Notes under the pieces: generated by a model | Database searches by the model: none | What the model was told of the DNA's origin: nothing | What the model saw: only the letters and a program-made list of their open reading frames with translations | Part shown: positions 9,432-19,246 of the stretch, in pieces | Numbering within the stretch: position 1 is the stretch's first letter | How the letters are laid out: each line of letters begins with the position of its first letter | Source: Sphingomonas sanguinis NBRC 13937 | Lineage (GTDB): Bacteria; Pseudomonadota; Alphaproteobacteria; Sphingomonadales; Sphingomonadaceae | Assembly: GCF_001591005.1 (NCBI RefSeq) | Contig: NZ_BCTY01000019.1 | Span: 1 to 60,745 of the forward strand | Direction: 5' to 3' | Length of the DNA: 60,745 nucleotides | Program-made: the position numbers and the translations under genes

Positions 9432-9881
9432 CTACCCCCGCTTCTTGACCAACGCCGTCCTCAAGCACCGGCACACCACCTCGTGACGCTGGTTCAGCGC
9501 CTCATGCCGGAACGTCACCAACCCCGCCCCCGGCCGCGATTTGCTTTCGCGCAAGGCCGTCACCTCGCTCGTCGCGCGCAGCGTGTCGCCCAGGAAAACA
9601 GGCGCGGGCATGACCAGTTCGTCATAACCGAGATTGGCCACCAGCGTCCCCAGCGTCGTCTCCCCCACCGACAGCCCGACCATCAGCGAGAAGGTGAAGG
9701 TGCCGTTGACGAGGATCTGGCCGAACTCACTCGCCTTCGCCGCCTCCGCATCGATGTGGAGCGGCTGCGGATTGTGGGTCATGGTCGAGAACAGGAGATT
9801 GTCGGTCTCGGTCACGGTGCGGCGGATGGGGTGCTCGATCCGGTCGCCGATCATCCAGTCGTCGAAGAAACGCCCGCTCAT
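9432..9881 (-). CDS. MaoC-like hot-dog-fold acyl-CoA hydratase
   Basis: A 149-residue single hot-dog protein of the MaoC/mesaconyl-CoA hydratase type. The active-site segment [20 protein letters not shown] corresponds to the usual D/NXXPXH hydratase motif; [17 protein letters not shown] and [20 protein letters not shown] follow. It is the last gene of the leucine operon and overlaps mccA by four bases (ATGA). The context suggests hydration of an unsaturated acyl-CoA, possibly 3-methylglutaconyl-CoA, since no crotonase-type hydratase gene is present in the operon. That substrate is an inference. Confidence 0.85.
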   Translation of the reverse strand: MSGRFFDDWMIGDRIEHPIRRTVTETDNLLFSTMTHNPQPLHIDAEAAKASEFGQILVNGTFTFSLMVGLSVGETTLGTLVANLGYDELVMPAPVFLGDTLRATSEVTALRESKSRPGAGLVTFRHEALNQRHEVVCRCLRTALVKKRG

Positions 9882-11731
9882 GCCGCGTCCTCCGCGACGA
9901 TACGGACCAGCGCGATGCCTTCCGCCACCTGCCCGCCGGTCTCGGCCTTCAGGTCGGTGACCACGCCGTCGAAGGGAGCGGTCAGGACATGCTCCATCTT
10001 CATCGCCTCCAGCGTGACGAGCGGCTGGCCTGCGATCACCGCCTGTCCCTCGGCCACCGCGACCACGATGATCCGGCCGGGCATGGGCGACAGGATCGCG
10101 CCGTCCCCCGCCCCGCCCGCCGCCAGCCCATCGGCGCGCCAGCGGGTGAAGGACCAGCTCTGCCCCCCTTCGGAAATCAGCACCTCGTCGGTTGGCGCCG
10201 GGGGCACATCGCCCGCCTCGCTGAAATCGACGGTGACCGGGCGTCCATCGAGCAGGAAGCGCGCAGTTTGCTTCGGCGCGGCGTTGAGGCGGAAACCGGA
10301 GAGGCCATCCTGCCCAATCAACGCGGCGGCGGCTTCGGCCAGCGCCTCTTCGGACGGCTCGGTCGGCGGCATCAGCGCCTCACCCTCGCGCGCGATCAGG
10401 CCGGTATCGACCTGGCCGCTCGCAAAATCGGGATGGTCGAGCGCCTGCACCAGAAAGCCCGCATTGGTGCGCACCGGCCAGATCACCGCTTCGTCCAGCG
10501 CATCGGCCAGCGCCTCGCGCGCTTCGTCACGGGTATCGCCATGGGCGATGACCTTGGCGATCATCGGGTCGTACCAGGGCGTGATTTCCGCGCCTTCCTC
10601 GACCCCGGTGTCGATGCGGATCGCAGGGTCGTCGCCGAGGTCGAACACCTCCAGCGTGCCGATCGCGGGGAGGAAACCCTTGGCCGGGTCCTCGGCATAG
10701 AGCCGCGCCTCGATCGCATGGCCGTGAATGGCAAGGTCCGCCTGCGCCATCGGCAAGGGCTCGCCCGCCGCGACGCGCAGCTGCCACTCGACCAGATCGA
10801 CGCCGGTGATTGCCTCGGTGACGGGATGCTCAACTTGGAGGCGGGTGTTCATCTCCATGAACCACACCCGGTCGGCGCGCAGCCCTTCGGAGGCGTCGGC
10901 GATGAACTCGATGGTCCCTGCGCCGACATAGTCCACCGCCTGCGCGGCGCGGACGGCGGCACCGCACACCGCCTCGCGGGTCGCGTCGTCCATGCCCGGC
11001 GCAGGGGCTTCCTCGATCACCTTTTGATGGCGGCGTTGCAGCGAACAATCGCGCTCGAAGAGATGGACGACCTGCCCATGGCGGTCGCCAAAGACCTGCA
11101 CTTCGATATGGCGCGGCGAGAGGATATATTTCTCGATCAGCACCCGGTCGTCGCCGAAGGAAGCCGCCGCCTCGCGACGACAGGAGGCCAGCGCCTCGGC
11201 GAAGGCGGCGGGGTCGTCGACGCGGCGCATCCCCTTGCCGCCGCCGCCCGCGACGGCCTTGATGAGTACGGGATAGCCGACCGCATCGGCCTCGGCGGCG
11301 AGGCGGTCGGGCGACTGGTCCTCGCCCAGATAGCCGGGCGTGACGGGCACCCCGGCGGCGATCATGCGCGCCTTGGCGGCGTCCTTCAGCCCCATGGCGC
11401 GGATGCTGTCGGAATTGGGGCCGACCCAGACCAGCCCGGCGGCGATCACGGCCTCGGCGAATTCTGCATTTTCGGACAGGAAGCCATAGCCGGGATGGAT
11501 CGCCTCGGCCCCACTCTCATGCGCGGCGGCGAGGATGCGGGAGGCGTCCAGATAGCTTTCGCGCGCCGGAGCCGGACCGATCAGCACGGCTTCGTCGGCA
11601 AGCCGCACATGCAGCGCCTGCGCATCGGCCTCCGAATAGACCGCGATGGTGCGCAGGCCCAACTCGCGCGCGGTGCGGATGATGCGGCAGGCGATCTCGC
11701 CGCGATTGGCGATGAGGAGGCTCTTCATCAT
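9878..11731 (-). CDS. mccA: 3-methylcrotonyl-CoA carboxylase, biotin-containing alpha subunit
   Basis: A 617-residue biotin carboxylase plus biotin carrier subunit. It begins [20 protein letters not shown], has the ATP-grasp glycine loop [14 protein letters not shown], the [20 protein letters not shown] segment (here [20 protein letters not shown]) and a C-terminal biotinyl domain with [10 protein letters not shown], where lysine carries biotin. It works with MccB to carboxylate 3-methylcrotonyl-CoA in leucine breakdown. Substrate choice over propionyl- or geranyl-CoA rests on the adjacent ivd and mccB. The start overlaps the barstar-like stop (TGATG), and ATG 11728 is equally possible. Confidence 0.92.
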   Translation of the reverse strand: MMKSLLIANRGEIACRIIRTARELGLRTIAVYSEADAQALHVRLADEAVLIGPAPARESYLDASRILAAAHESGAEAIHPGYGFLSENAEFAEAVIAAGLVWVGPNSDSIRAMGLKDAAKARMIAAGVPVTPGYLGEDQSPDRLAAEADAVGYPVLIKAVAGGGGKGMRRVDDPAAFAEALASCRREAAASFGDDRVLIEKYILSPRHIEVQVFGDRHGQVVHLFERDCSLQRRHQKVIEEAPAPGMDDATREAVCGAAVRAAQAVDYVGAGTIEFIADASEGLRADRVWFMEMNTRLQVEHPVTEAITGVDLVEWQLRVAAGEPLPMAQADLAIHGHAIEARLYAEDPAKGFLPAIGTLEVFDLGDDPAIRIDTGVEEGAEITPWYDPMIAKVIAHGDTRDEAREALADALDEAVIWPVRTNAGFLVQALDHPDFASGQVDTGLIAREGEALMPPTEPSEEALAEAAAALIGQDGLSGFRLNAAPKQTARFLLDGRPVTVDFSEAGDVPPAPTDEVLISEGGQSWSFTRWRADGLAAGGAGDGAILSPMPGRIIVVAVAEGQAVIAGQPLVTLEAMKMEHVLTAPFDGVVTDLKAETGGQVAEGIALVRIVAEDAA

Positions 11732-12009
11732 CAGGATTCCAACTTCAACGTGATGGCACCCGGTCGTTCGGCGATGGCATCGAAGATCACGGTCAGGATA
11801 TGATCGAACCGCTCGCCGATCACCTTGCGCGCAGCGGCGGCGTTGGTGAGGGTCAGCGCAATCGGCGGCTCGACGACCGCGATCAGCAGGTCGAATAGCG
11901 CATCCAGGCTGCCACCATACCATTCGACGCCGGAGGCTTCGCGGATACGGGCATGGAAATCGGCCTCGTCGGTCACGGTTTCACCGTCGATGGTCAGGTC
12001 CATCGCCAT
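11731..12009 (-). CDS. Barstar-family protein inside the leucine catabolic operon
   Basis: A 92-residue acidic protein resembling barstar (ribonuclease inhibitor) along its length: TIDGETVTDEADFHARIREA matches the barstar N-terminal strand and helix 1, and WYGGSLDALFDLLI matches the barnase-binding helix YYGENLDALWD. Both aspartates that contact barnase (barstar D35 and D39) align with D36 and D40 here. It is coupled at both ends, TAATG with mccB and TGATG with mccA. No ribonuclease gene is nearby, so the partner is unknown. It could inhibit a remote RNase or be a barstar-fold protein with another role. Confidence 0.8.
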   Translation of the reverse strand: MAMDLTIDGETVTDEADFHARIREASGVEWYGGSLDALFDLLIAVVEPPIALTLTNAAAARKVIGERFDHILTVIFDAIAERPGAITLKLES

Positions 12010-13607
12010 TACATGCGGAACACCCCGAACCGGGGTGCCTCCGCGATCGGGGCATTGAGGCAGGCGTCCAACGCTAAACCCAGCACATCCCGCGTCTGCG
12101 CCGGATCGACGATGCCGTCGTCCCACAGTCGCGCGGTCGCGTACCAGGGATTGCCCTCGTCCTCGTAGCGCTGGCGGATGGGCGCCTTGAACGCCTCCGC
12201 CTCGTCCGGCGTCCAGCTGTCTGCGTCGCGGTGGACGGTCGCCAGCACGCTCGCCGCCTGCTCGCCACCCATTACGCTGATCCGCGCATTGGGCCAGGTG
12301 AACAGGAAGCGAGGGCCATAGGCGCGCCCGCACATGCCGTAATTGCCCGCCCCGAAGCTGCCGCCGATCAGCACCGTGATCTTGGGCACCTGCGCCGTCG
12401 CCACCGCCGTCACCAGCTTGGCGCCGTGCTTGGCGATCCCCTCGGCCTCGTAGCGGCCGCCGACCATGAAGCCGGAGATATTCTGAAGGAACAGAAGCGG
12501 GATGCGCCGCTGGCAGGCCAATTCGATGAAATGCGCGCCCTTCTGCGCGCTCTCCGAAAACAGCACGCCGTTATTGGCCAGGATCGCGACCGGCTTGCCA
12601 TGGATATGCGCGAAGCCGCAGACCAACGACGAACCGTACAGCGCCTTGAACTCGTGGAAACGCGATCCGTCGACCAGCCGGGCGATGACCTCATGCACGT
12701 CATAGGGCGCGCGCACGTCCTGCGGGATCAGGCCGTAGAGTTCCTCGGCCGGATAGAGCGGTTCGTCCGCCTCGGCGAGGTTGACGTCGGGCATCATCTG
12801 CGGCGGCAGGGTCTCGACGATATCGCGGACGATCGACAGCGCATGATCGTCATTCTCGGCGACATGATCGACCACGCCCGACTTGCGGCCATGGGTATCC
12901 GCACCGCCCAGTTCCTCGGCCGAGATGACCTCGCCCGTCGCCGCCTTCACCAGGGGCGGCCCGGCGAGGAAGATCGTTCCCTGCCCGCGCACGATGACCG
13001 TTTCGTCGGACATGGCGGGCACATAGGCGCCGCCCGCCGTGCAGCTGCCCATCACGCAGGCGATCTGGGGAATGCCTGCCGCCGACATCTGCGCCTGGTT
13101 GAAGAAGATACGGCCGAAATGATCGCGGTCGGGAAAGACTTCGGCCTGATGCGGCAGGTTGGCGCCGCCGCTATCGACCAGATAGATGCAGGGCAACCGG
13201 TTCTCGAGCGCGATCTCCTGCGCGCGGAGATGCTTCTTCACGGTCAGAGGATAATAGGTGCCGCCCTTCACCGTCGCGTCATTGGCGAGGATCATCACCT
13301 GACGGCCATGCACCCGGCCGATGCCCGCGATCACCCCGGCACCGGGGACCGCATCGTCGTACAAACCATTCGCCGCCAACTGACCGATTTCGAGGAAAGG
13401 CGAACCGGCATCGAGCAACTGCTCCACCCGGTCACGGGGAAGCAGCTTGCCGCGCGACACATGGCGCTCGCGCGAAGCCTCGTTACCGCCGAGCCCGGCC
13501 TTGGCGACATCGGCGCGGAGCCGCTCGGCCAGAGCCTGGTTATGATCGGCGTTGGTGCGGAACGTCGCATCATCGCGCGCGATCCGCGTGGGAAGAACGG
13601 CACCCAT
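12009..13607 (-). CDS. mccB: 3-methylcrotonyl-CoA carboxylase, carboxyltransferase beta subunit
   Basis: A 532-residue carboxyltransferase that moves the carboxyl group from biotin on MccA to 3-methylcrotonyl-CoA. Typical segments are [70 protein letters not shown], the oxyanion-type ISGFMVG and [18 protein letters not shown] 13607 follows GGGGTGA with good spacing; a GTG directly before it is the alternative. It lies 16 bp downstream of ivd and overlaps the barstar-like gene by one base. Confidence 0.94.
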   Translation of the reverse strand: MGAVLPTRIARDDATFRTNADHNQALAERLRADVAKAGLGGNEASRERHVSRGKLLPRDRVEQLLDAGSPFLEIGQLAANGLYDDAVPGAGVIAGIGRVHGRQVMILANDATVKGGTYYPLTVKKHLRAQEIALENRLPCIYLVDSGGANLPHQAEVFPDRDHFGRIFFNQAQMSAAGIPQIACVMGSCTAGGAYVPAMSDETVIVRGQGTIFLAGPPLVKAATGEVISAEELGGADTHGRKSGVVDHVAENDDHALSIVRDIVETLPPQMMPDVNLAEADEPLYPAEELYGLIPQDVRAPYDVHEVIARLVDGSRFHEFKALYGSSLVCGFAHIHGKPVAILANNGVLFSESAQKGAHFIELACQRRIPLLFLQNISGFMVGGRYEAEGIAKHGAKLVTAVATAQVPKITVLIGGSFGAGNYGMCGRAYGPRFLFTWPNARISVMGGEQAASVLATVHRDADSWTPDEAEAFKAPIRQRYEDEGNPWYATARLWDDGIVDPAQTRDVLGLALDACLNAPIAEAPRFGVFRM

Positions 13608-13623
13608 CACTTCACCCCAAGGC

Positions 13624-14790
13624 TCATTGCGCCACCTTTTCGAGCTTGCCGATCAGCTCGCGACCGATCAGCATCCGGCGAATCTCGTTGGTCCCCGCCC
13701 CGATGTCGAGCAGCTTGGCATCGCGCGCGAAGCGTTCGACCGGCCAGTCCTTGGTATAGCCCGCCCCGCCTAGCGCCTGGATCGCCTCGAGCGAGACCTT
13801 CACCGCGTTCTCGCTGGCCAGCAGGATCGCGCCCGCCGCATCGAACCGCGTCGTCCGCCCCGCATCGCAACTCCGCGCCACCGCATAGACATAGGCGCGC
13901 GCCGAATTGAGCGCGACATACATGTCGGCGATCTTGGCCTGAATCAGCTGGAACTCGCCGATCGCACGACCGAACTGACGCCGCTCGCGGACGTAAGGCA
14001 CCACCACATCGAGGCACGCCTGCATGATGCCGAGCTGGATACCCGCCAGCACCGCCCGCTCATAGTCGAGCCCGCTCATCAGCACGCCGACGCCGCCGTT
14101 CACCGGCCCCATCACCTGCGCGTCGCCGACGAAACAGTCGTTGAAGACCAGCTCGGCGGTCGGGCTGCCGCGCATGCCCATCTTGTCGATCTTTTGGCCG
14201 ATGGCGAAGCCCGCCATGTCCTTCTCGATCAGGAAGGCGGTGATACCCCGGCTTCCCTCGCCCGTCTTAGCATAGACGACGAGCGTCTCGGCATAGGCCG
14301 CATTGGTGATCCAGAATTTGGTGCCGTTCAGCACCCAGCCGCCGTCCGCCTTCACCGCGCGCAGCTTCATCGACACGACGTCCGAGCCCGCCGACACCTC
14401 CGACATGGCCAGGCTGCCGACATGCTCGCCGGAGATCAGTCCGGGCAGATATTTCGCCTTCTGCTCCGCATTGCCCCAGCGGCTGATCTGGTTGACGCAA
14501 AGGTTGGAATGCGCGCCGTAAGACAGGCCCAGCGAGGCCGAAGCCCGCGACACTTCCTCGATCGCGACGACATGTTCCAGATAGCCGAGCCCCAGGCCAC
14601 CATCGGCCTCGGCGACGGTGATGCCGTGCAGGCCCAGCGCGCCCATTTCGGGCCATATGTCACGGGGAAACCAGTCTTCCGCGTCCATTCGCGCGGCCAG
14701 CGGCGCGATCCGGTCGGTCGCGAAACGGCGGGTCGCTTCGCGGATCATGTCCGCACTTTCGCCCAGTGCGAAGTCGAAATCGTCGATCAT
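13624..14790 (-). CDS. ivd: Isovaleryl-CoA dehydrogenase
   Basis: First gene of the leucine/isovalerate operon, 388 residues, an FAD acyl-CoA dehydrogenase. It has [19 protein letters not shown] and [19 protein letters not shown] for flavin and substrate binding, and ends with the usual [19 protein letters not shown] and [14 protein letters not shown]. The glutamate in [10 protein letters not shown] (residue 244) lies in the helix-G position that marks isovaleryl-CoA dehydrogenases, unlike the C-terminal glutamate of straight-chain enzymes. GGAGAGGAC precedes ATG 14790. The product feeds MccA/MccB. Confidence 0.93.
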   Translation of the reverse strand: MIDDFDFALGESADMIREATRRFATDRIAPLAARMDAEDWFPRDIWPEMGALGLHGITVAEADGGLGLGYLEHVVAIEEVSRASASLGLSYGAHSNLCVNQISRWGNAEQKAKYLPGLISGEHVGSLAMSEVSAGSDVVSMKLRAVKADGGWVLNGTKFWITNAAYAETLVVYAKTGEGSRGITAFLIEKDMAGFAIGQKIDKMGMRGSPTAELVFNDCFVGDAQVMGPVNGGVGVLMSGLDYERAVLAGIQLGIMQACLDVVVPYVRERRQFGRAIGEFQLIQAKIADMYVALNSARAYVYAVARSCDAGRTTRFDAAGAILLASENAVKVSLEAIQALGGAGYTKDWPVERFARDAKLLDIGAGTNEIRRMLIGRELIGKLEKVAQ

Positions 14791-14991
14791 GTCCTCTCCA
14801 GGCGGCTCTTTGAGTCCGTTGCCGCACTTTAAACGGAAATTACCCAAACGCGCAATCTTCGTTCCAATGCCGCCCCTTCTTCCCATTTTGGGCCAGAGCT
14901 TGGTTCCGTATCGGATCGATTGCCCCATTCGCGAATTTGCAACAGGGCATGAAACCCGGCATGTGGCGGGAAGAGAGGAATTTTTCGCCCG

Positions 14992-17148
14992 ATGGCCACG
15001 CGCCCCCTCGCTACCGATCCCAACATGGACATCACCGCCTGCGATCGGGAGCCGATTCATATCCCCGGGGCGATCCAGCCCCATGGCCTGTTGCTCGTTG
15101 TCGATGCGGCCACGGGCGACGTCGTGGCGGGCGCGGGCGCGATCGAGGAGCGGCTGGCCCTGGAATGGCTGGGCCAGCCACTCGCCACGCTGCTGGGCGA
15201 GGAGGTGGCGCGCATGGTCGCCCATATGCCGATCGGGCCGGGCACAGTCGTTGCGGGCGTGCCGGTGGACGGCATCGCCGAGCGCTTCGCCGTCACCGCG
15301 CACCGGATCGGGGGCGAGCGGGTACTGGTAGAGCTGGAGGCCGGGATCGTCGATGCCCCCTGGGGCATAGGCAGTCCCATGGCCTGGCTCGACGCGGCGG
15401 TCACCAGTTTCGAGCGGACCGGCGACCTGCCGATGCTGTTCGAGCGCGCGGCCACCACCTTTCAGATGCTCACCGGGTTCGACCGGGTGATGCTCTATCG
15501 CTTTCTGGACGAGGATGCCGGGCGCGTGGTGGCCGAGGCGCGCGGCGCTGGCCTGCCGTCCTTCCTCCATCATCATTTCCCGGCCTCGGACATTCCGAAA
15601 CAGGCGCGTGCTCTTTATGTCCGCAACCGGACGCGCTGCATTCCGGATGTCGATTACGTCCCCGCACCGATCCGGCCGGAGGGATTCGAGACGCTCGACC
15701 TGAGCGACGTCGCGCTGCGCAGCGTGTCGCCGATCCATGTCCGCTATTTGAAGAATATGGGGGTCGCGGCCTCGGCCTCCATCTCGATCGTCAAGGACGG
15801 CGTGTTGTGGGGCATGATCGCCTGCCACCATTACAGCCCGCGCCGCCTGTCGCCCGACCTGCGCGCCGCCGCCGCCGCGCTGGCGGGCGCGCTGGCGCGG
15901 CAGATCCGCGCCCGCGAAGAAGCCGAACTCTACCGCGAACGGCTTCGCCTGCGCGCCGCCGAGGACAGCCTGCTGCCGCGCATCATCGGCCTGGGCGATC
16001 TGGCCCCCGCCATCCGCCGCCTGATGCCCGAGATGATGGCGATGCTGGGCGCGACAGGCTTTGCCATCGTCGACCAGGGCCGGGTGCAGGCGCATGGCAC
16101 ATGCCCGCCCGATCTGGCCATTCTGGATATCGCCGGCTGGGCGGCGATCCAGGGTGGCGGCGAATTGTTCGTCACGCATGAACTGCCCTCCGTCATGCCC
16201 GACGCGGCGGCGATCGTCTCGACGGCGGCGGGCGTGCTGGCGCTGCCGATGGTCGATGGCGGCGTCACCCTTCTCTGGTTCCGCGCGGAGCAGGTCGAAG
16301 AGGTCGAATGGGCGGGCAATCCGCACAAGTCGGTCGCGCTAACGCCCGAGGCCACGCTCAATCCGCGCACCTCGTTCGAGAGCTGGCGTGAGACGGTGCG
16401 CGGACGCGCCCGCCGCTGGACGATGGAAGAGGTGGAGGCCGCCCACCGCCTGCGCCGCGCCTTGCATGACGCGGCGCAGAACCACCGCCTTCGCGGGCTG
16501 AACACCGCGCTGCAACGCACGCTCGACGACAAGGAGGCGCTGCTGCTGCAAAAGGACGTGTTGATGAAGGAGGTGGACCACCGGGTCCAGAATAGCCTTC
16601 AGCTCGTCTCGTCCTTCCTGTCTCTCCAGGCCAAGGCGGCGGACGATCCGCGTGTCCGTGAACAGCTGACCGAGGCGCAGGCCCGATTGTCGGCGGTGGC
16701 CCTGGTCCATCGCCGCCTCTACCGCGACGACCAGATCCAGACGGTCGACTTAGCCCGCTATCTGGAGGAGCTGGTCGGCGACATGAAGCAGTCGATGGGA
16801 CGCGACTGGGCGACGATGATGCGCCTGGACCTCGCGCCCGTGCTGATGCCGACCGACCGGGCGATCAACCTGGGGCTGGTGACGACCGAGTTGATCATCA
16901 ACGCCACCAAATACGCCTATGACGGCGCACCAGGTCCGGTGACGATCACGCTGGAGCAATATGGCAACCGCCTGCGTCTGGTCGTCGCGGATCAGGGGCG
17001 CGGTAGGGGCGATGAAGAGCCCGGCCACGGGCGCGGCTTTGGCAGCCGGATGATGGCGGCGATGATGCAGCGGCTGTCGGGTTCGATCGAATATGACGAT
17101 AACCAGCCCGGATTGCGGGCCATCGTGATCGCGCCGATCGCCGATTGA
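14992..17148 (+). CDS. bphP: Bacteriophytochrome histidine kinase (HWE/HisKA_2 type)
   Basis: A 718-residue red/far-red light sensor. The N-terminal PAS domain has CDREPIHIPGAIQPHG with cysteine 17 placed to bind biliverdin. The GAF domain has PASDIP and CHHYSPRRLS around the chromophore, and a PHY domain follows. The kinase domain begins with MKEVDHRVQNSLQLVSSFLS (histidine 530), the pattern of HWE/HisKA_2 kinases, and has NLGLVTTELIINATKYAYDG as the N box. An in-frame ATG at 15025 is a possible later start. No response regulator is adjacent. The gene converges on bphO, which would supply its chromophore, with a 27-bp gap. Confidence 0.93.
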   Translation: MATRPLATDPNMDITACDREPIHIPGAIQPHGLLLVVDAATGDVVAGAGAIEERLALEWLGQPLATLLGEEVARMVAHMPIGPGTVVAGVPVDGIAERFAVTAHRIGGERVLVELEAGIVDAPWGIGSPMAWLDAAVTSFERTGDLPMLFERAATTFQMLTGFDRVMLYRFLDEDAGRVVAEARGAGLPSFLHHHFPASDIPKQARALYVRNRTRCIPDVDYVPAPIRPEGFETLDLSDVALRSVSPIHVRYLKNMGVAASASISIVKDGVLWGMIACHHYSPRRLSPDLRAAAAALAGALARQIRAREEAELYRERLRLRAAEDSLLPRIIGLGDLAPAIRRLMPEMMAMLGATGFAIVDQGRVQAHGTCPPDLAILDIAGWAAIQGGGELFVTHELPSVMPDAAAIVSTAAGVLALPMVDGGVTLLWFRAEQVEEVEWAGNPHKSVALTPEATLNPRTSFESWRETVRGRARRWTMEEVEAAHRLRRALHDAAQNHRLRGLNTALQRTLDDKEALLLQKDVLMKEVDHRVQNSLQLVSSFLSLQAKAADDPRVREQLTEAQARLSAVALVHRRLYRDDQIQTVDLARYLEELVGDMKQSMGRDWATMMRLDLAPVLMPTDRAINLGLVTTELIINATKYAYDGAPGPVTITLEQYGNRLRLVVADQGRGRGDEEPGHGRGFGSRMMAAMMQRLSGSIEYDDNQPGLRAIVIAPIAD

Positions 17149-17175
17149 GGCCCACCTCTTAGAAAACGGCTGGGA

Positions 17176-17685
17176 CTAAGCGGCGCGACCGTAAAGGGCG
17201 AAGACCCGCTCCGCCGCCGTTACCGCGCGATCAATCCATGCCTCCCCATCGGCGGCCTTATCCAATGCTCCCCGAAAGTCGCGCCACTCGCCCGGCCCGA
17301 AGGCGGACTGCAGGTAAGCGCGAGGAAGCTTCTCGCCGACCTGCCGAGCGAGCATCGTCCCGCCCAGCCGCGATCCTTCGGTAACATAGAGCGCGCCCCA
17401 GCGGGCAGCGTGGTCGTCTTCGAGGTCGAAGGGCAAGGGCTCGGGCATCTCGCGCCCAAGCGCGGCCAGATCAGCCGCCAGCGCCTCGTGCCGCGAGCGC
17501 CAGGGAAAGCCGATCGCTCGCTCGCGCAACCGCGCCTCGACGGCGGGCAGCGCACGGGCATGGGCGATCAGGAACGCCGTATAGCTTTCCCGATCGTCCA
17601 GCCGATATCCGCCGTAAGTGGCATCCACCGCCTCATGCGCCGGGCCCGTGCGCGCCCGCAAGACGGCGGATGCGCTATCGCTCAC
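17176..17685 (-). CDS. bphO: Biliverdin-producing heme oxygenase BphO
   Basis: A 169-residue bacterial heme oxygenase that opens heme to biliverdin, iron and CO. RTGPAHEAVD carries the proximal histidine (residue 17), and YVTEGSRLGGTMLARQV is the glycine-rich distal helix. The start is a GTG (17685) overlapping the upstream HAD gene stop as GTGA. Biliverdin is the chromophore of bacteriophytochromes and bphP is the convergent neighbour, so the functional pairing is strong. Oddly, it is transcribed with gnd and two sugar-phosphate-type HAD genes rather than with bphP. Confidence 0.92.
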   Translation of the reverse strand: MSDSASAVLRARTGPAHEAVDATYGGYRLDDRESYTAFLIAHARALPAVEARLRERAIGFPWRSRHEALAADLAALGREMPEPLPFDLEDDHAARWGALYVTEGSRLGGTMLARQVGEKLPRAYLQSAFGPGEWRDFRGALDKAADGEAWIDRAVTAAERVFALYGRAA

Positions 17686-18428
17686 TTCAGGCAGGCGACG
17701 ATCCCGGCGATGACCGCCAGCGTCTCTTCCGGATCGCGTACGCGCACCGTATCGAGGCCCAGCTCCTTGGCGGGATAGTCGTTGCCGCCCGGGAAGATCG
17801 CGTCGCCAATGAACATCATCGCGTCGAGCGGGATGCCGCTGGCGTCGCGCAGCTTCTTCAGGCCGTACGCCTTGTCGACGCCCTCGCGGGTAATGTCGAT
17901 CGAGGTCGCGCCACCCATGTTGATCGACAGGCCCGGCAAGCGCTGCTTGAGATCGGCCTGGATGACCTTGCGCTTCTCGAACTGGGGGTCCCAATGTTCC
18001 TTGGCGTCGATCGGCGCCTGCTGGCCGAGCGCAGAGAAGGTGATCTGGCTACCGCGATCCTCGATCCGCTCGCCCCAGGTCTGTTCGGGCACGAAGCCTG
18101 TGGCCTCCAGCGAGGCGTCGAACGCCTCCAGGATCTTCGCCTTGGTCGCGTCGTCGAACAGCTCGGCATAGACCGGGGTCCAGCTGCCATCCTGATAGGT
18201 GTAGAGCTTGGTGCCGGTGGTCGGCATCAGCCACAGCTTGTTGCGGTCGGCACGCGCAGGGAGGCGGCTGGCGACCTGCTTGTCGAACTGCGGCCAGTCA
18301 CCGCCAGAGATCACCGCGACATGCGCCACGTCGAGCAGGTCGGCCAGCGCCTCCCCCATCGGCTCACCCAGGGGCTGCTTGCTTTCGGCCAGCGTACCAT
18401 CGAGGTCGAACGCAACCAGTTGCTTCAT
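17682..18428 (-). CDS. HAD-IIB hydrolase resembling eukaryote-type phosphomannomutase
   Basis: A 248-residue HAD protein with the nucleophile motif AFDLDGTLAES (aspartates 8 and 10). Several segments recall eukaryotic PMM1/PMM2 rather than Cof phosphatases: GGDWPQFDKQ, ITFSALGQQAPI, NMGGATSIDITREGVDKAYG, and especially GDAIFPGGNDYP, which matches the PMM magnesium-binding GDKTXPGGND loop. It may therefore isomerise mannose or glucose phosphates, but phosphatase activity cannot be excluded. It overlaps both neighbours by four bases (ATGA upstream, GTGA downstream), between the Cof-type HAD and bphO. Confidence 0.82.
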   Translation of the reverse strand: MKQLVAFDLDGTLAESKQPLGEPMGEALADLLDVAHVAVISGGDWPQFDKQVASRLPARADRNKLWLMPTTGTKLYTYQDGSWTPVYAELFDDATKAKILEAFDASLEATGFVPEQTWGERIEDRGSQITFSALGQQAPIDAKEHWDPQFEKRKVIQADLKQRLPGLSINMGGATSIDITREGVDKAYGLKKLRDASGIPLDAMMFIGDAIFPGGNDYPAKELGLDTVRVRDPEETLAVIAGIVACLK

Positions 18429-19246
18429 GAAGGCACTCCGATTCTGGGCAGGATGATGGTGTCGATGGCATAGGCTACGCCATCCTCGGCATTGGAACGG
18501 GTGTGTACCGAGATCTGTTCCCTAACCGCATCCGGCGCATTCGCCATCACGATCGGCAGCCCGGCGCGTGTCAGCATGGGAAGGTCGTTGGCCTGGTCGC
18601 CCAGCACCGCCACTTCCTCCAGCGAGACGCCGAACGCCTCGGCCAGGGTCGCCACACCGTCCCCCTTGTTCGCCTTCAGCGCGGTCACGTCGAGATAGTA
18701 GGTCTGCGACTGGGCAATCGTGGCGGCCGAGCCATGTACAGCATTCGCCTTGTCATGCAGGCCATGCAGCAGATCGGCATCGTCGCTGACCAGGGTGATC
18801 TTGTCGACCTTGTCGACCAGCGCCGCGAAGTCCTGCGTTACCACCGGCTCCTGTGAGGAAGCCTTTCGCTCGTGATCGACATGGGTGCCCTCACCGCTGC
18901 TGGCGTACCAGCGCTCGTCGGCGAAGACCCAGACCGCAACCGGCTTGTCCGCCGCCATCGCCAGCACGTCGTTGACGACATCGACCGGCACCCGGAACTG
19001 CGCATCGACCGAGCCGTCGCGGCGGAACACGGTCCCGCCGTTGAACGCCCCGATCGGCGCGTCGATGGACAGCTCGTCCGCCAGCCAACCCAGCCCCGAC
19101 CGCGGCCGAGCGCTGATGATGGTGAAACCGACGCCCGCCGCCTCCAGCCGCTTGACGGCGGCGATGGTGGCGGCGCGCAGCTTTTTATCGGGGTCGACGA
19201 GCGTGCCGTCGACGTCCGACACGACAAGCCGGATCGGCTTGCTCAT
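18425..19246 (-). CDS. Cof-type HAD-IIB sugar-phosphate phosphatase
   Basis: A 273-residue member of the Cof/YbiV-type HAD subfamily: [16 protein letters not shown] (motif I), [12 protein letters not shown] (motif II), GAFNGGTV at the cap start and [20 protein letters not shown] (motif IV). Such enzymes dephosphorylate sugar phosphates or flavin precursors; the true substrate is unknown. ATG 19246 overlaps the gnd stop as ATGA, so sequence upstream of it is gnd in another frame. Its position between gnd and the PMM-like gene points to sugar-phosphate metabolism. Confidence 0.88.
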   Translation of the reverse strand: MSKPIRLVVSDVDGTLVDPDKKLRAATIAAVKRLEAAGVGFTIISARPRSGLGWLADELSIDAPIGAFNGGTVFRRDGSVDAQFRVPVDVVNDVLAMAADKPVAVWVFADERWYASSGEGTHVDHERKASSQEPVVTQDFAALVDKVDKITLVSDDADLLHGLHDKANAVHGSAATIAQSQTYYLDVTALKANKGDGVATLAEAFGVSLEEVAVLGDQANDLPMLTRAGLPIVMANAPDAVREQISVHTRSNAEDGVAYAIDTIILPRIGVPS

